The notes under the pieces: generated by a model
Databases searched by the model: none
Told to the model about the DNA's origin: nothing
Seen by the model: the letters and a program-made list of their open reading frames with translations, nothing else
Made by a program: the position numbers and the translations under genes
Origin: Ophthalmolycus amberensis
Lineage: Eukaryota; Chordata; Actinopteri; Perciformes; Zoarcidae
Assembly (NCBI GenBank): GCA_024529925.1
Contig: JAFEUB010001217.1
Span: forward strand, 40,001 to 104,000
DNA length: 64,000 nt
Reading direction: 5' to 3'
In this document: in pieces, positions 1 through 11,018 of the stretch
Layout of the letters: each line of letters opens with the position of its first letter
Numbering within the stretch: position 1 is the first letter of the stretch

Positions 1-510
1 CTTCAACATTTTTCAGGCCAAGGACCCCCAAACTGATAGAGAGATGGAGCAGGGACCCCCGACTATATAGGTTGTATAAAATTGTGTTTTATATTAAATG
101 GGCCTAGTGCCGTGTATACCTCTTTATTGTGCATTCAATACTAAGCTGTTCAAATAATACACAGGTTCATATATTCATCTTTTTATTTTAAACATGTGCA
201 AGGTACAGTGAGTATGGCCGTGCCACTGACATTTATAAACATACCTTGTCAGCTGATACCAATATCAACATTGTCTGTTAATTGCATGATAATCATGGAT
301 ACAAGCTGTTCAAACTGATGTTTTCATTTTAAACGTGGAAACGAAAAATGAGTGATGGCCTATTCGTACCACTGCCATGCATAAATATACCTGTTATCTT
401 TCATAAAATACTGAACTATTCAATTTTTTTTGATTTTTTTCCTTTTTTTTTAAATTGTCTAATTAACCAAAAATTTCACGGACCCCCTGTTGAAGACCTC
501 TGGTTTACAG
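1..510. repeat. degenerate dispersed repeat preceding the 30-bp array
   Basis: The stretch carries AGGACCCCC motifs near both ends (about 20-30 and 480-487) and an internal diverged duplication. Positions 139-250 resemble 304-395: both read AAGCTGTTCAAA, then a TTTTAAAC stretch, then GTGATGGCC or GTATGGCCGTGCCACTG, then ATAAA-ATACCT. It looks like an old non-autonomous element; I cannot name the family. The 30-bp minisatellite begins directly at its end, after GACCTCTGGTTTACAG. Confidence 0.45.
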
Positions 511-1410
511 GAAACAATAGAAGAAGAGATTGTGCTTCAGGAAACAATAGAAGAAGAGATTGTGCTACAGGAAACAATAGAAGAAGAGATTGTGCTTCAG
601 GAAACAATAGAAGAAGAGATTGTGCTTCAGGAAACAATAGAAGAAGAGGTTGTGCTTCAGGAAACAATAGAAGAAGAGATTGTGCTTCAGGAAACAATAG
701 AAGAAGAGGTTGTGCTTCAGGAAACAATAGAAGAAGAGGTTGTGATCCAGGAAACAATAGAAGAAGAGGTTGTGATCCAGGAAACAATAGAAGAAGAGGT
801 TGTGATCCAGGAAACAACAGAAGAAGAGGTTGTGATACAGGAAACAATAGAAGAAGAGGTTGTGCTTCAGGAAACAATGGAAGAAGAGGTTGTGCTTCAG
901 GAAACAATGGAAGAAGAGGTTGTGCTTCAGGAAACAATAGAAGAAGAGGTTGTGCTTCAGGAAACAATAGAAGAAGAGGTTGTGATACAGGAAACAATAG
1001 AAGAAGAGGTTGTGCTTCAGGAAACAATAGAAGAAGAGGTTGTGATCCAGGAAACAATAGAAGAAGAGGTTGTGATACAGGAAACAATAGAAGAAGAGGT
1101 TGTGATACAGGAAACAATAGAAGAAGAGGTTGTGCTTCAGGAAACAATAGAAGAAGAGGTTGTGATCCAGGAAACAATAGAAGAAGAGGTTGTGATACAG
1201 GAAACAATAGAAGAAGAGGTTGTGCTTCAGGAAACAATGGAAGAAGAGGTTGTGCTTCAGGAAACAATAGAAGAAGAGGTTGTGCTTCAGGAAACAATAG
1301 AAGAAGAGATTGTGCTACAGGAAACAATAGAAGAAGAGGTTGTGCTACAGGAAACAATAGAAGAAGAGGTTGTGCTACAGGAAACAATAGAAGAAGAGGT
1401 TGTGCTTTTA
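511..1410. repeat. 30-bp minisatellite, 30 units
   Basis: There are exactly 30 tandem units of 30 bp. Each opens GAAACAATAGAAGAAGAG and closes with variants such as GTTGTGCTTCAG, GTTGTGATCCAG or GTTGTGATACAG. Substitutions are limited to a few positions (A/G in GAGAT or GAGGT, CTT/CTA/ATC/ATA, ATAG/ATGG), and no indels are seen. Because 30 is a multiple of three and the unit lacks stops in several frames, long open frames result on both strands (for example QETIEEEVVL repeated). I take those as artefacts. Flanks are repeat-like and have no splice sites suggesting a coding exon. Confidence 0.95.
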
Positions 1411-1867
1411 TAGGAAAACTCTGTTGAGATAAGATATCATTTGAACTGTTGTGTGAGGATAAGTTGCTTTAGGCCACATGTGGATTTAAAGTTTTAATCC
1501 TTTTTGTTTCTTTTTCTTTTTGCTCTCTGTTTCTACATTTGTTCTTTATTTGTCTCGTTTCCCTTTTAATCACTTCATCCTATTTCTTTATTTATTGTTT
1601 CCCTATATATCCCCCCCCCCACACAGTCTACTTTTCCATTTGTCATTAGGAGGCAGAGAGCTAGACTGTAACATTTAAACCGCCCGTTCTGAATGGTTAA
1701 AAGATAGCCTCATCTGTTTTGTGTGTGTGTGTGTGTGTGTGTGAGAGAGGGCGATCGATGCAGTAATCTGTGGAGGTGGGAAGCAGAGGGAGCGAGCCAT
1801 TCAGCAGCGCTCACTAATCAATTGCAATTCTTTCTTTAGCTGTCTAAACGCACAGATTTAGACATTT

Positions 1868-1899
<32 letters not shown>

Positions 1900-3060
1900 T
1901 TTAATGTGTTGGTAATACGTTATTTTACTGTCTGAGGTCTAACATTTAGATTTGTATGTACCTCTTAATGTGTGTGTGTGTGTGTGTGTATCTTTCTATC
2001 CTCTATGTTTCTTACAGTGTGTGTGTTTCTGCATGTTAAAGATTGACCTGAAGGTGGCGCTATAGGAAGGGTTAAACTGTAAAGGGTTCATCCTCTGAGG
2101 AGCAGGAGAGCGAACAGGAAATAATCAGAATCTGGTTGTTGAGATGTCTCACTCTGGACTAAACTTCAGGACAAACCAAAGGATCCAGTGATGTCGACTT
2201 CCTGTTTGTAGTTTTGTAGTAAATCATGATTTCAGAACAACACATATCACACGGTCTTCATCAGCAGATTGAGTTCTTCTCATCAAGTTTATTGTTAACC
2301 TTGTAATAGTTTGATGATATAACTCCAGCTCAAGGTCCACGTACTCTTTAAGGAGCTTTCAACTGTACCTCTGGGTTTTCATTCGGTCGGAAATGTAAAA
2401 CTCAGCACAGACTTCTTCTTCTTATCAGGTCAGAGACTCCAATGTTTAAAAGCTTTTCCTCATGTTAAACCCAAGTCAAATCTTCAATCCTAATGTCTTT
2501 GATTTATATCTCTAACCCCATGTTTTGCTTGATGAGTGGATACATTGATTGATTTATATGTATTAAGGGCCTTTTAATGGGTTTTCTGGATGGATTGATG
2601 GGATGGAAACCTTTGAAATGTACCAATTAGTTTTACATATGTTTCTCTTTCAACGGTATAAATGGACAACTTTAATAAGAAATAAAAAAGAACCTTAAAC
2701 TCAATATAAAACCCATTAACACATGACTCAATATTGATCAGTTAGTCTGCTTTTTATTGTTTTTTTATGTGAGACTCGGATTTTTGAATTAGAATTTAGT
2801 TTTTTTTTACATTTTAAATAACAAATGATAATTAATCAAGAAAATATTTAGCAGATTCATTTAGAATGAAAAAGCATTTGTTTAATTGCAGCTCTAAATA
2901 TTACACTCACTCATGAATACATTAATCATCGCTATTAAAATCCCTTTAATGACATCATCGTTAACGGTTATAAAAATAATGATCATTTTCAGGGAGAAAC
3001 GTTGAAAGGCTGCAGAACAGTCAGACACTTTGATTCAGCTTAATAGAACAAAACATTTCA
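1411..3060. other. intronic sequence with three short GT tracts
   Basis: This is mostly unique AT-rich sequence. GT tracts lie at about 1721-1743, 1873-1899 and 1969-1989, and there is a C run near 1611-1620. The block at 1785-1855 (CACTAATCAATTGCAATTC) is unique and has homeodomain-type motifs. No gene or RNA is recognised. Confidence 0.6.
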
Positions 3061-3084
3061 TTATGACTGAGAGACTGAGAGACA

Positions 3085-3840
3085 GGAAGCGCACACACAC
3101 ACACACACAACACATCAATACAATCCGGCCGCACACACAGAATAAAATAAATAAATGTACAATCAAAATTGCAATTACCTGCAGAATTTGTGAAGGGTAA
3201 ACAAATCTGTGCCTCGCCCCCTCCACTCCCTCGCTTCACACACACACACACTCACACACACTCACACACACACAGGGAGCGGCGTTAGCGTCCTAGTTAG
3301 CATGCTGAAATGAATACAGTTAGATCCAAAGCAATTTCCTTTTATTTATCTTAGCAGCCGCGCATAAATAAAGGCAAGGGCATCCAGGCAATTAGCATAA
3401 TTACTATGAGGCGGTCAGACCCTCTGTGATTTCATAAAGACACACGCACACAAAAGGTGTGTGTGTGTGTGTGTGTGTGTTTCAGAGAGTCAGAGGAGAT
3501 AGGGACGATGACTCTGAGTGTGTGTGGGCATGTTAGTGTGCTGCTTTATTAATGCGTGTGTGTGTTGGTGCATGACTTTTGCTCTCTCCATTTGTTTACC
3601 TTGTGTGTGTGTGTGTGTGTGCTTGTTTGTTTGTATTGTTTTTCTCATTTTCTGTGTGTGTGAGCGTGTGTCTGACACACACGCGGTGATACATACAAAC
3701 ATTTCAGCACATGGACACAAATATCTGCACATAATAAACCGGCAAAAACACACACACACACACACACACACAGACAGGCACACACAGACACACACACACA
3801 CAGACAGGCACACACACACAGACACACACAGAGGCCAATC
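3085..3840. repeat. CA/GT microsatellite cluster
   Basis: CA tracts lie at about 3091-3109, 3237-3273 and 3747-3835 (the last interrupted by GACAGG). GT tracts lie at about 3457-3481 and 3603-3622. The orientation switches between GT and CA within 300 bp, so the strands could pair. All open frames here are CV/HT dipeptide artefacts. Confidence 0.9.
3295..3425. promoter_or_regulatory. candidate conserved non-coding element
   Basis: This is a unique block between microsatellites. It contains AGCAATTTCC, TTTATTTATCTTAGCAGCC, GCATAAATAAAGGC and CAATTAGCATAATTACTATG. Its TAATTA/ATTAGCATAA content and freedom from repeats resemble developmental enhancers, which are dense in NPAS3 introns of other vertebrates. 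This is inferred from composition only. Confidence 0.25.
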
Positions 3841-4194
3841 TAAAGTCCCAGTGTGTGTGCGTGTTATTAATGTTCAAATACAATTGGAAAAACAACAAAG
3901 GTAATGAAAAACACTATTCCACCTAACAGGCTGATGTCAGCTGATACTGTTTCCACTGGTCTCACTGTTGTTTTGTCGGCTTTAAGTGACAACGTGGTGG
4001 GAGGTGGGGTTTACTTTTAACATTTTAAATATGGAATGTTTCTAACGTGAGGTGATTGGTTTGTCATTTCGGTTGTTTGGTTTTTGGATGTGAATGTTTC
4101 TCACTCCTGATGAGCAGGTGGGACCTTGTGTGGCGGATGAATGCTGGCTTTTTGTCGTAAAGCAATATCTGAGCAGAGATCGTGTCTCTGTGTA

Positions 4195-4636
4195 GAAGTG
4201 GACGTATAGTCGTCGTGACTTCATCCATTGGTTTGGGGACTGACGGCGTTTTTGGCCTTCGCCAAGTTGTTTTTTTACAACCAGTGAACGGGAAGTGACC
4301 ATATCTGGACTGAGGAGGAGTGACGTAGAGACGCCGTATACATCTCTGGTGTCGACCTGTCAATCACTGTGTAGCCCCGCCCTAAAGCATCCCCTGCTTT
4401 ATGGTCTGTTTGACTCTAAATGGACCATAATGTACTAAATGAACATCATGCTGTATTGAAGAAGACTTGAAACTAGAGATTGAGACCATAAACTCATGTT
4501 TACAATGTTTACTGAGGTAATAGATCAAGAGAGAAGTAGAGTCATTTTCTCATAGACTTCTATACAACCAGAGGAGTCGCCCCCTGGTGGACACTAGAGA
4601 GAATGCAGCTTTAAGAGATGAAGCTTTGGCTTTCCT
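4195..4636 (+). repeat. family-1 dispersed repeat, copy A
   Basis: It begins near GTCGTGACTTCATCCATTGG. It passes through CAGTGAACGGGAAGTGACC, GACTGAGGAGGAGTGACGTA and GTGTAGCCCCGCCCTAAAGC. It ends GCCCCCTGGTGGACACTAG then GAATGCAGCTTTAA plus a GAAGCTTTGGCT tail. The same order of blocks recurs six more times in the window. Class unknown (MITE-like or SINE-like). No clear terminal repeats. Confidence 0.88.
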
Positions 4637-6160
4637 GTTCAGACCCGGAGGTTGCCGCCTGGGACAGACCCGGACCTGACTTTGATCAGGCTCAGATGAG
4701 GCTCCCCCTCCAAGTTAACTGAATATGAGTAGAGATCGTTACAGTTTTCATTTTATTGTGTCATTTTAAACCTTGTTAAAGTGTCTATTTAGCTTCCTTT
4801 GCTTTCTACTTGTATCTACCAGGTCATATATGAACTAACTGGCTTTGTATGATTCAAAATATGCAAATAATTGTGATAAATATCTAGTAACCCCAAACAC
4901 AGTCTGCTGTTAACAAACAATCAGAACGTCACTGCACATTTTCACAGTTATAAAAGGAGGAGGAGGCAGCGTTGGCTTCGTTTCCTTGAAGCAAGCTGCT
5001 GCTCCTGCAGAAAATGTCAGCTGCTGAGGCTTGAATATTGTTCTCTGAGTGTTACACCGACCTTTGTGCATCTTGTACAACCTTTTCGCCGACCTTTTCG
5101 AGACCCCGGCCCCCTCGTACATTATTCCCGGTGTAAACCGAAACAGGCGGCTGAAAACAATGTTTGGAGCGAGCTCTGGTTTGGAGCTGCTGCTCTAATA
5201 ATCTGAGGCCTGTTTAACCTCCGGGAGGCAACCTGGGATTTGGAGAAGCAGTCAGCAAGGTTATGTTTGTTTACTGCACATCTCTGTCTCTGTGTGTGTG
5301 TGTATTTACATCAGCGTCATATCAGCATAATTTACACACACACTTCCACCTTTCAACTCGCTTTCCAATTCTAATTAATCCGTTTTTAATCCCTCTGAAA
5401 CGGGCAGATTTGCTTTCCTTCACCTGGAGCCTCTCGCTGCTAAAAACCTGGACCTCAATCAGACCAGATGATAAAACTGTAAAAAAATAAAAATGGAGAG
5501 CAACACAGCTTGTGATTATCTCCACATCTCAGCCTCTTTTTCCATCGTTGTGTTGTGTTACTTTTAAAAGGGGCACGAGTTAATCCGTGACCTGCAGAGG
5601 CTCAGTGTGTCACACTACCAGCCTCCGTAATGGAAGCAAAATACCGCCAATGGAAGGTTTGTTAGGAGACTTCCACGCATCGACGACAACAATGGATCTG
5701 AGGCAGCAAAAAACATGTCACGTAACCCTAAAGGTTAATATCATGAGGTTGCATGTGAATCTTCTAAGCCCACTCCCAAAAAGATGCTTCTGCAATAAAG
5801 AGAAGTCAAAGTATCGGCTTATTACTGTCAGTTGATACTACTTTCATTTTAATAGCATACATGTGCACCACTGGTAAAATGCAACTACGTATTAATTGTA
5901 TTTTTATTTTTCCGCTACTTCGCACTTCTACTACATGACAGAGGGAGGTATTGTACTTTTACTCCACTATAAGATAATTGGAAGCTGTGTCGTCAAAGTG
6001 GGTAATGTGTCTTTAGATATGGTTTAGATAATTCTATGTGTCATTATGTAATTAATATTTGACCAAAATCAAGCTCAAATGGAAGTCAAACAGAAATATT
6101 TTTGACCAGCGAATTTTGGTATGTTTTTTCCGTCATTGAGGTCACAATGACAGACGGAAT
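4637..6160. other. intronic sequence, no recognised gene
   Basis: Unique, moderately AT-rich DNA with a short GT tract near 5290-5303. Nothing in it resembles an exon of npas3 or another known gene. The open frames are short and have no family resemblance. Confidence 0.55.
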
Positions 6161-6505
6161 TGTTGCCTAAACCTAACTAAGTAGTTTTGTTGTCTGAACC
6201 TAACTAAGTAGTTTTGTTGTCTCAACCTAACTAAGTAGTGTTGTTGTCTAAACCTAACGAAGTAGTTTTGTTGTCTCAACCTAACTAAGTAGTTTAGTTG
6301 TCTCAACCTAACTAAGTAGTTTTGGTGTCTCAACCTAATTAAGTAGTTTTGTTGTCTAAACCTAACTAAGTAGTTTTGTTGTCTCAAGCTAACTAAGTAG
6401 TTTAGTTGTCTAAAGTTTAGACAACAAAACTACGTAGTTAGGTTTAGACTCTAAACCTAACTGCGTAGTTTTGTTGTCTAAACCTAACTAAGTAGTTTCC
6501 TGTGA
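6150..6505. repeat. 26-28-bp minisatellite from family-2 core
   Basis: About a dozen tandem units of the type CCTAACTAAGTAGTTTTGTT followed by GTCTAAA or GTCTCAA. Near the end one unit is inverted (6415-6447) and then direct units resume. The last unit runs straight into the family-2 tail (TTTCCTGTGAAGACAGAAG). Confidence 0.92.
6415..6483. repeat. hairpin: 33-bp inverted repeat with 3-nt loop
   Basis: The left arm (6415-6447) contains GACAACAAAACTACGTAGTT. The right arm (6451-6483) contains AACTGCGTAGTTTTGTTGTC. The arms pair over 33 bp with one mismatch around a 3-nt ACT loop. The left arm is an inverted unit of the surrounding minisatellite. Confidence 0.93.
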
Positions 6506-6605
6506 AGACAGAAGTGTAATAATAAAATTAATTGACTCGTGTTGCTGGACTTTTGAAGGAAAATGCATAGAAATGAGGAGAAACTTTTATGTCAGATATC
6601 AGTCT
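6484..6605 (+). repeat. family-2 dispersed repeat tail
   Basis: It contains TAGTTTCCTGTGAAGACAGA, then GTGTTGCTGGACTTTTG and AATGAGGAGAAACTTTTATG. These blocks match, in order, copies at 46.0 kb and 57.0 kb. This shows the minisatellite next to it sits inside a family-2 element. Confidence 0.8.
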
Positions 6606-8067
6606 TTCACTTATACACATCTAACAAAGACATGCTCCACCCTAAACCTTCTGCTCAGCGTGACTGCGGCTCTCTATCACAGTGACTGAACATCAACATG
6701 GTCTTCTATTTAGTTATAACACACAGTGAAATAGCAGCTATCTGGATATAAGTGCCCACGTCATAATAAAAAATGAAGGAACTGAAACACAGTTTTATGA
6801 TGAATATAATTAAAACACAATACAGCCTGTTCATGACACATCTGTCTATAGTTACAGTGCCGATATCCACAAGAGAACTATGAATAAACCTAAAACATTG
6901 ATATCTACTCAGGGACTTTGGTTGACAAAAAGTCAGAACTCCTGATAATGTCAGAGATTATGTCACGCTAAGCTAGTTAGCATCAAACGTAGATTTAAAT
7001 GGTTTGAAATGTCATCTGAGAATAAGTGACGTGTTGGAGGACAAACACATTTCATGTGAAGGGCGACAACAGTGAGCAGCAAAAAACCTGGATCAGAACA
7101 CACGGATACAGGACTTTGTGCATATAACAAACACGCATATATGCACACAGACGCCAACACACGCACACACACACGCAGACGACATGAGACAGGGTGTGTG
7201 TTAATGAGCAACCCAGCATGGACGGACATTGATGAGGCTCATTGACGATTAACATCTCATTAGCATCTCATTAGCTGAGAGAGCAGACTAAATGGACACA
7301 GGCAGAGCAGCACTCACACACACACACACACACACACACATCATGGCAGGCATTAGAGGTTAAATGTCAAAACTAGACAACATGATCAATTCTATATTTC
7401 TCCAAACATCCTCCGCTGCCCCCCACGTTACTTGTTTATTCTAGACATTACGGTCAGAGACCGTAAGAGCTGACTTCAAAATAAAAGCATCATTCAGCAA
7501 AACGTGATAGGAAATGTATTTATTGTATTGAATAAGTCAGTCAGTATGTCAATACGAAATACATAAAAACATACTTAAGTAAATGAAAAATAATAATTAA
7601 TATTAGATTATAAATAAAATATTCAGTAAATCAAACTTAACAATAAACAATACTTTTCCAAAGACCAATCTGACTTCAAAATGAAAGCAGACCACCTCAG
7701 TGTGACTCAGACACGACATTCTGATGTGGACTTTCAAAATTAAAGCCTTTTAAAATGGCATAGGAGCTGTGTTCCCTCTAAACTCGCATCAAAGGGTTAA
7801 CTCAAACAGCCTGTTACATGAGATAAAACACTAAAATATCTCAATTTATTTTGTGTATCACAGCATTGCCTTCAACCTTAAAGTGTTGATTCATGTGCGC
7901 CTCATCTTCTGTGTAATATGTGTAATATAAATATAAATATATTTAAAATCTGTACGGAATACAAGGAGCTATTCCTGTCTCGCTCCCTCCCACACGTGCA
8001 TTCAAACAATTAATATTAATAAAATATTAATATCATATTATAAGATATAGTCATATATAAATATACA

Positions 8068-8069
<2 letters not shown>
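6606..8069. other. AT-rich intronic sequence
   Basis: Unique AT-rich DNA with a CA tract at about 7314-7340 and a run of ATATAAATA sequence before the TA tract at the end. No gene recognised. Confidence 0.55.

Positions 8070-8126
<57 letters not shown>
8070..8126. repeat. TA dinucleotide microsatellite
   Basis: Uninterrupted (TA) run of about 28 units, preceded by CATATATAAATATACAGTG. It is self-complementary and likely to extrude as a cruciform. Confidence 0.95.
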
Positions 8127-8127
<1 letters not shown>

Positions 8128-8216
8128 GAGTGGATACAACACACAGACACACAGACGGTGGTGTATCAGCAGCAGCAACAGTAATTAACCTGCCTGACCT
8201 CAGGAGTATTAATGCC

Positions 8217-8328
8217 TGTGTGTGTGTGTGTGCATGTGCGTGTGTTTGAATCAGTGTATTGTGCGCAAGGAGTCGAGTGTTCTGCCATGATCTTCACATA
8301 ACGACAGCATTAGACACACTCTGATCCG

Positions 8329-8368
<40 letters not shown>

Positions 8369-8460
8369 ATTCACTGCTGAAGTCGAGTGTTGCGCTGTGA
8401 TCCTCTCATAAATACACCATTAGACACACCTTGATGTGCATGTGTGTGTGTGTGTGTGCA
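8217..8460. repeat. three GT tracts separated by a diverged duplication
   Basis: GT tracts lie at about 8217-8232, 8331-8366 and 8437-8458. The text between them is duplicated: GAGTCGAGTGTTCTGCCATG, GATCTTCACATAACG and CATTAGACACACTCTGAT (8270-8324) resemble GAAGTCGAGTGTTGCGCTGT, GATCCTCTCATAAATACACC and ATTAGACACACCTTGAT (8380-8434). The duplication is about 110 bp apart. Confidence 0.75.
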
Positions 8461-8480
8461 GACTTACCTGTCCAGACACA

Positions 8481-8537
8481 GACCTCCTTTGTAGTACTGC
8501 AGTACTACACAGACCTCCGTTCAAGTACTGCAGTACT
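8481..8537. repeat. paired PstI-centred palindromes
   Basis: GTAGTACTGCAGTACTAC at 8491-8508 is a perfect 18-bp palindrome. AGTACTGCAGTACT at 8524-8537 is a perfect 14-bp palindrome. Each follows CAGACCTCC, so they are a short direct duplication of about 34 bp. Confidence 0.85.
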
Positions 8538-8639
8538 GTTGAAGTGGTTGTGTGTATTTACTAGAAAAGCACTTTGTATATTTACTCTCTCCATTTTACA
8601 TGAATCTGGAAATATTTCCATCATAAAAGACCCTTAAAA

Positions 8640-9090
8640 ACGATGCTCTCTGCTTTCTGCTAACAATCCCACAATGCAATGCTTTGCAGTTTACTGTTGA
8701 GTGTTTCTACAGCTCTCAGTAGTCGTGTTTCCTTCAAAGTATCATGAAGAAAAAAAGATTTTTAACGCTTGCTTGACTCGTGTTTTGTTACATAATGAAC
8801 ATTTAACTCACATGACCGATCAGCTGTTTCTGAATACTTCTATCGTCTCCAGACAACTTGAAACATGGACGACACCAGCTGACATGAAAGAACTATGAAA
8901 GCTAATTCTCTCTCCATGTTCCTCTTGTCGATGGTTAGAAGGAGACTTGTTTAGTTTCCTCTTCACAACCTTCTTCTTCTTCTACTGTGTTCACTGGTAG
9001 ATTACAGACATGTGGAGCCTTTAGCGCCACCTTCTGACTAAACTACACTGTAGCTGAGTTTATTCGCTCCAAACCAGTTGATGTAAAATC
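8640..9090. other. intronic sequence, no recognised gene
   Basis: Unique sequence with a few TTC repeats near 8970. Nothing recognised. Confidence 0.5.
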
Positions 9091-9430
9091 GGCTAATTAG
9101 GGCCCGAGCCACCGACAACGTCGGGCCGCGAAGGCCCTATTGAAATTGGAGGAATCCGTCATTATTCTGCCGGGGATGGAGCTTGTAGGGGCACTTGGAA
9201 TTCATGAAAACTCACCATTTTTGCACCCCTCTCACATCTGGTGGAGAAACTCTGCTGCCCAAATTTGCATATGTGTGTGTAAAAAAATGGCTCTCTAGCG
9301 CCCCCTACAAATCGGACCGGCGACGCCCCTCGGCCAGTATGTCTGATTGACTTGAAATTTGACCCACATGTCCCAATCCGCTAGATCTAAAAAAAAGCCA
9401 ATCAGACCCCTAAGCTCCGCCTACTTAGAT

Positions 9431-9756
9431 TTTCCGCCATTTTGAATTTAGTGTAAAACCCATTTTTTCTATCTCCTCCTAGATGCTGGGTCCGATTACT
9501 ACCATATTTGTTGTGGATCATTATTAGATCTACGTCATCAAAAGTTATTAAAAGCTTTTTGATACCTCTTAGCGTTTCCAAGATATGGACCAATAAACTT
9601 CTTAGGGGCGTGGCTTAATATCAATACACATAACTTCTCAACCGTTTGTCCTAAAATTCCAAAACTTACAGCATATGTGCACATCGCATGCTGGAACATA
9701 CCCTGAGAATTGTTTTTCATTCGACCACTAGGGGGCGCTACAGCAAACCCGCGAAG
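9431..9756 (+). repeat. internal module, first copy
   Basis: It runs from CGCCATTTTGAATTTAGTG to AGGGGGCGCTACAGCAAACC. It shares GTGGATCAT, AGATATGGACCAATA, CAATACACATAACTTCTCAA and GTGCACATCGCAT with the second copy. Confidence 0.8.
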
Positions 9757-10689
9757 TTGGCCTTTTTGCCACTTTTTGCCGATTTCAGCCTTCGCATTTT
9801 AACGAACTCCTCCTAGAGAATTTATGCGATCAACTTCTCCTTTGGTCAGGATGTTCTTAAGACCTTTGTGATTAAAAGTTATCAAAATCTCGCGCTTTCA
9901 TCGAAGAACCTTGACGTGGCGTGGCGGCCATTTTGCCTCACTGTTTTTGAAAAAATAAATTCTTATAAGTTGTTATAACTCCAAGGTACATTATCCAATC
10001 CGCACAAATCTTCTTATGCATGATAATCATTCAAGCTTGAACATATTTCAATTGAAAAAAATTCAATAACTCATAGCGCCACCTCCTGGCTAAAGGAAAT
10101 GTCATATTTTATACCTTTCTTAATTCCTCCTAGCCTGATGACCTGATGAGTCTCAAATTTGGTACGGATAGCCTTAAGACATTGATAATGCATCATCATG
10201 AACATTGTGCGCTTTCGTTGAACGGTGTTGCCGTGGCGACGCATCGTTCGCCATGAAACAGGAAGCTGATGGTTGAGTGTGTTGGGATGCTCAAAAACTC
10301 ATGAAACTTTGTACATGTGTCGTAGGTCACAGGAAGACATAGTGTATGTGGTTATTTGGCTTGGCCGTTTTAAATTGCCTCTATAGCGCCCCCTACAATA
10401 TTTCGAAAGAGCAGCCCCAGCGCTACGTTTGAGCTACATGTATGAAAGTTTGTAGGCATATGTATCTTATGGAGACTTAAAAATAAGTCTCTTGGGACCA
10501 TGCTCTAAACCCGACCGGAAGTCTGCCATTTTCAATTTTGTATGAATTTATACAATATTTCAACGACGCAGCCCTCGCGGTACGTTTCACTATCTATATA
10601 TAAAATTTTGATGTATAACATTTGGTAAACAGATGTATCACATGTAGACGGACAAAAAAGCCCCTGGAGCTCTAAGCTCTAAACCCAAC

Positions 10690-11018
10690 CGGAAGTCAGC
10701 CATTTTGACTTTAGTGGAAAAAAACCACATTTTTGCACACTCCTACACGCTGGCTCCGATTTCTATGAAATTTGCTGTGGATCATAAGTGGATCTAGATC
10801 ATCAAAACCTATCAAAATCTTTTTGATATCTCTTTGCGTTTACAAGATATGGACCAATACACTTCTTAGGTGCGTGGCAAAATATCAATACACATAACTT
10901 CTCAACCATTTGTTCTAAATTCCCAAAATATTCAGTATATGTGCACATCGCATCCAGTAACATACCCTGAGAATTGTTTTGCATTCGACCACGAGGGGGC
11001 GCTACAGTAAACCTGCAA
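10690..11018 (+). repeat. internal module, second copy
   Basis: It runs from CAGCCATTTTGACTTTAGTG to AGGGGGCGCTACAGTAAACC and is colinear with 9431-9756 with scattered substitutions. Confidence 0.8.

Noticed and set aside
511..1410. CRISPR-like regular repeats
   Set aside because: Units are contiguous with no unique spacers, and the window is vertebrate genomic DNA.
348..1427. 359- and 307-codon plus-strand frames and a 303-codon minus-strand frame
   Set aside because: They overlap each other across a 30-bp tandem repeat whose length is a multiple of three. Open frames on both strands are expected from the unit, and there is no independent coding evidence.
10380..10400. tRNA-derived SINE head in the GGGCCCGAG repeat
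   Set aside because: No A-box/B-box pair with proper spacing was recognised; left unclassified.
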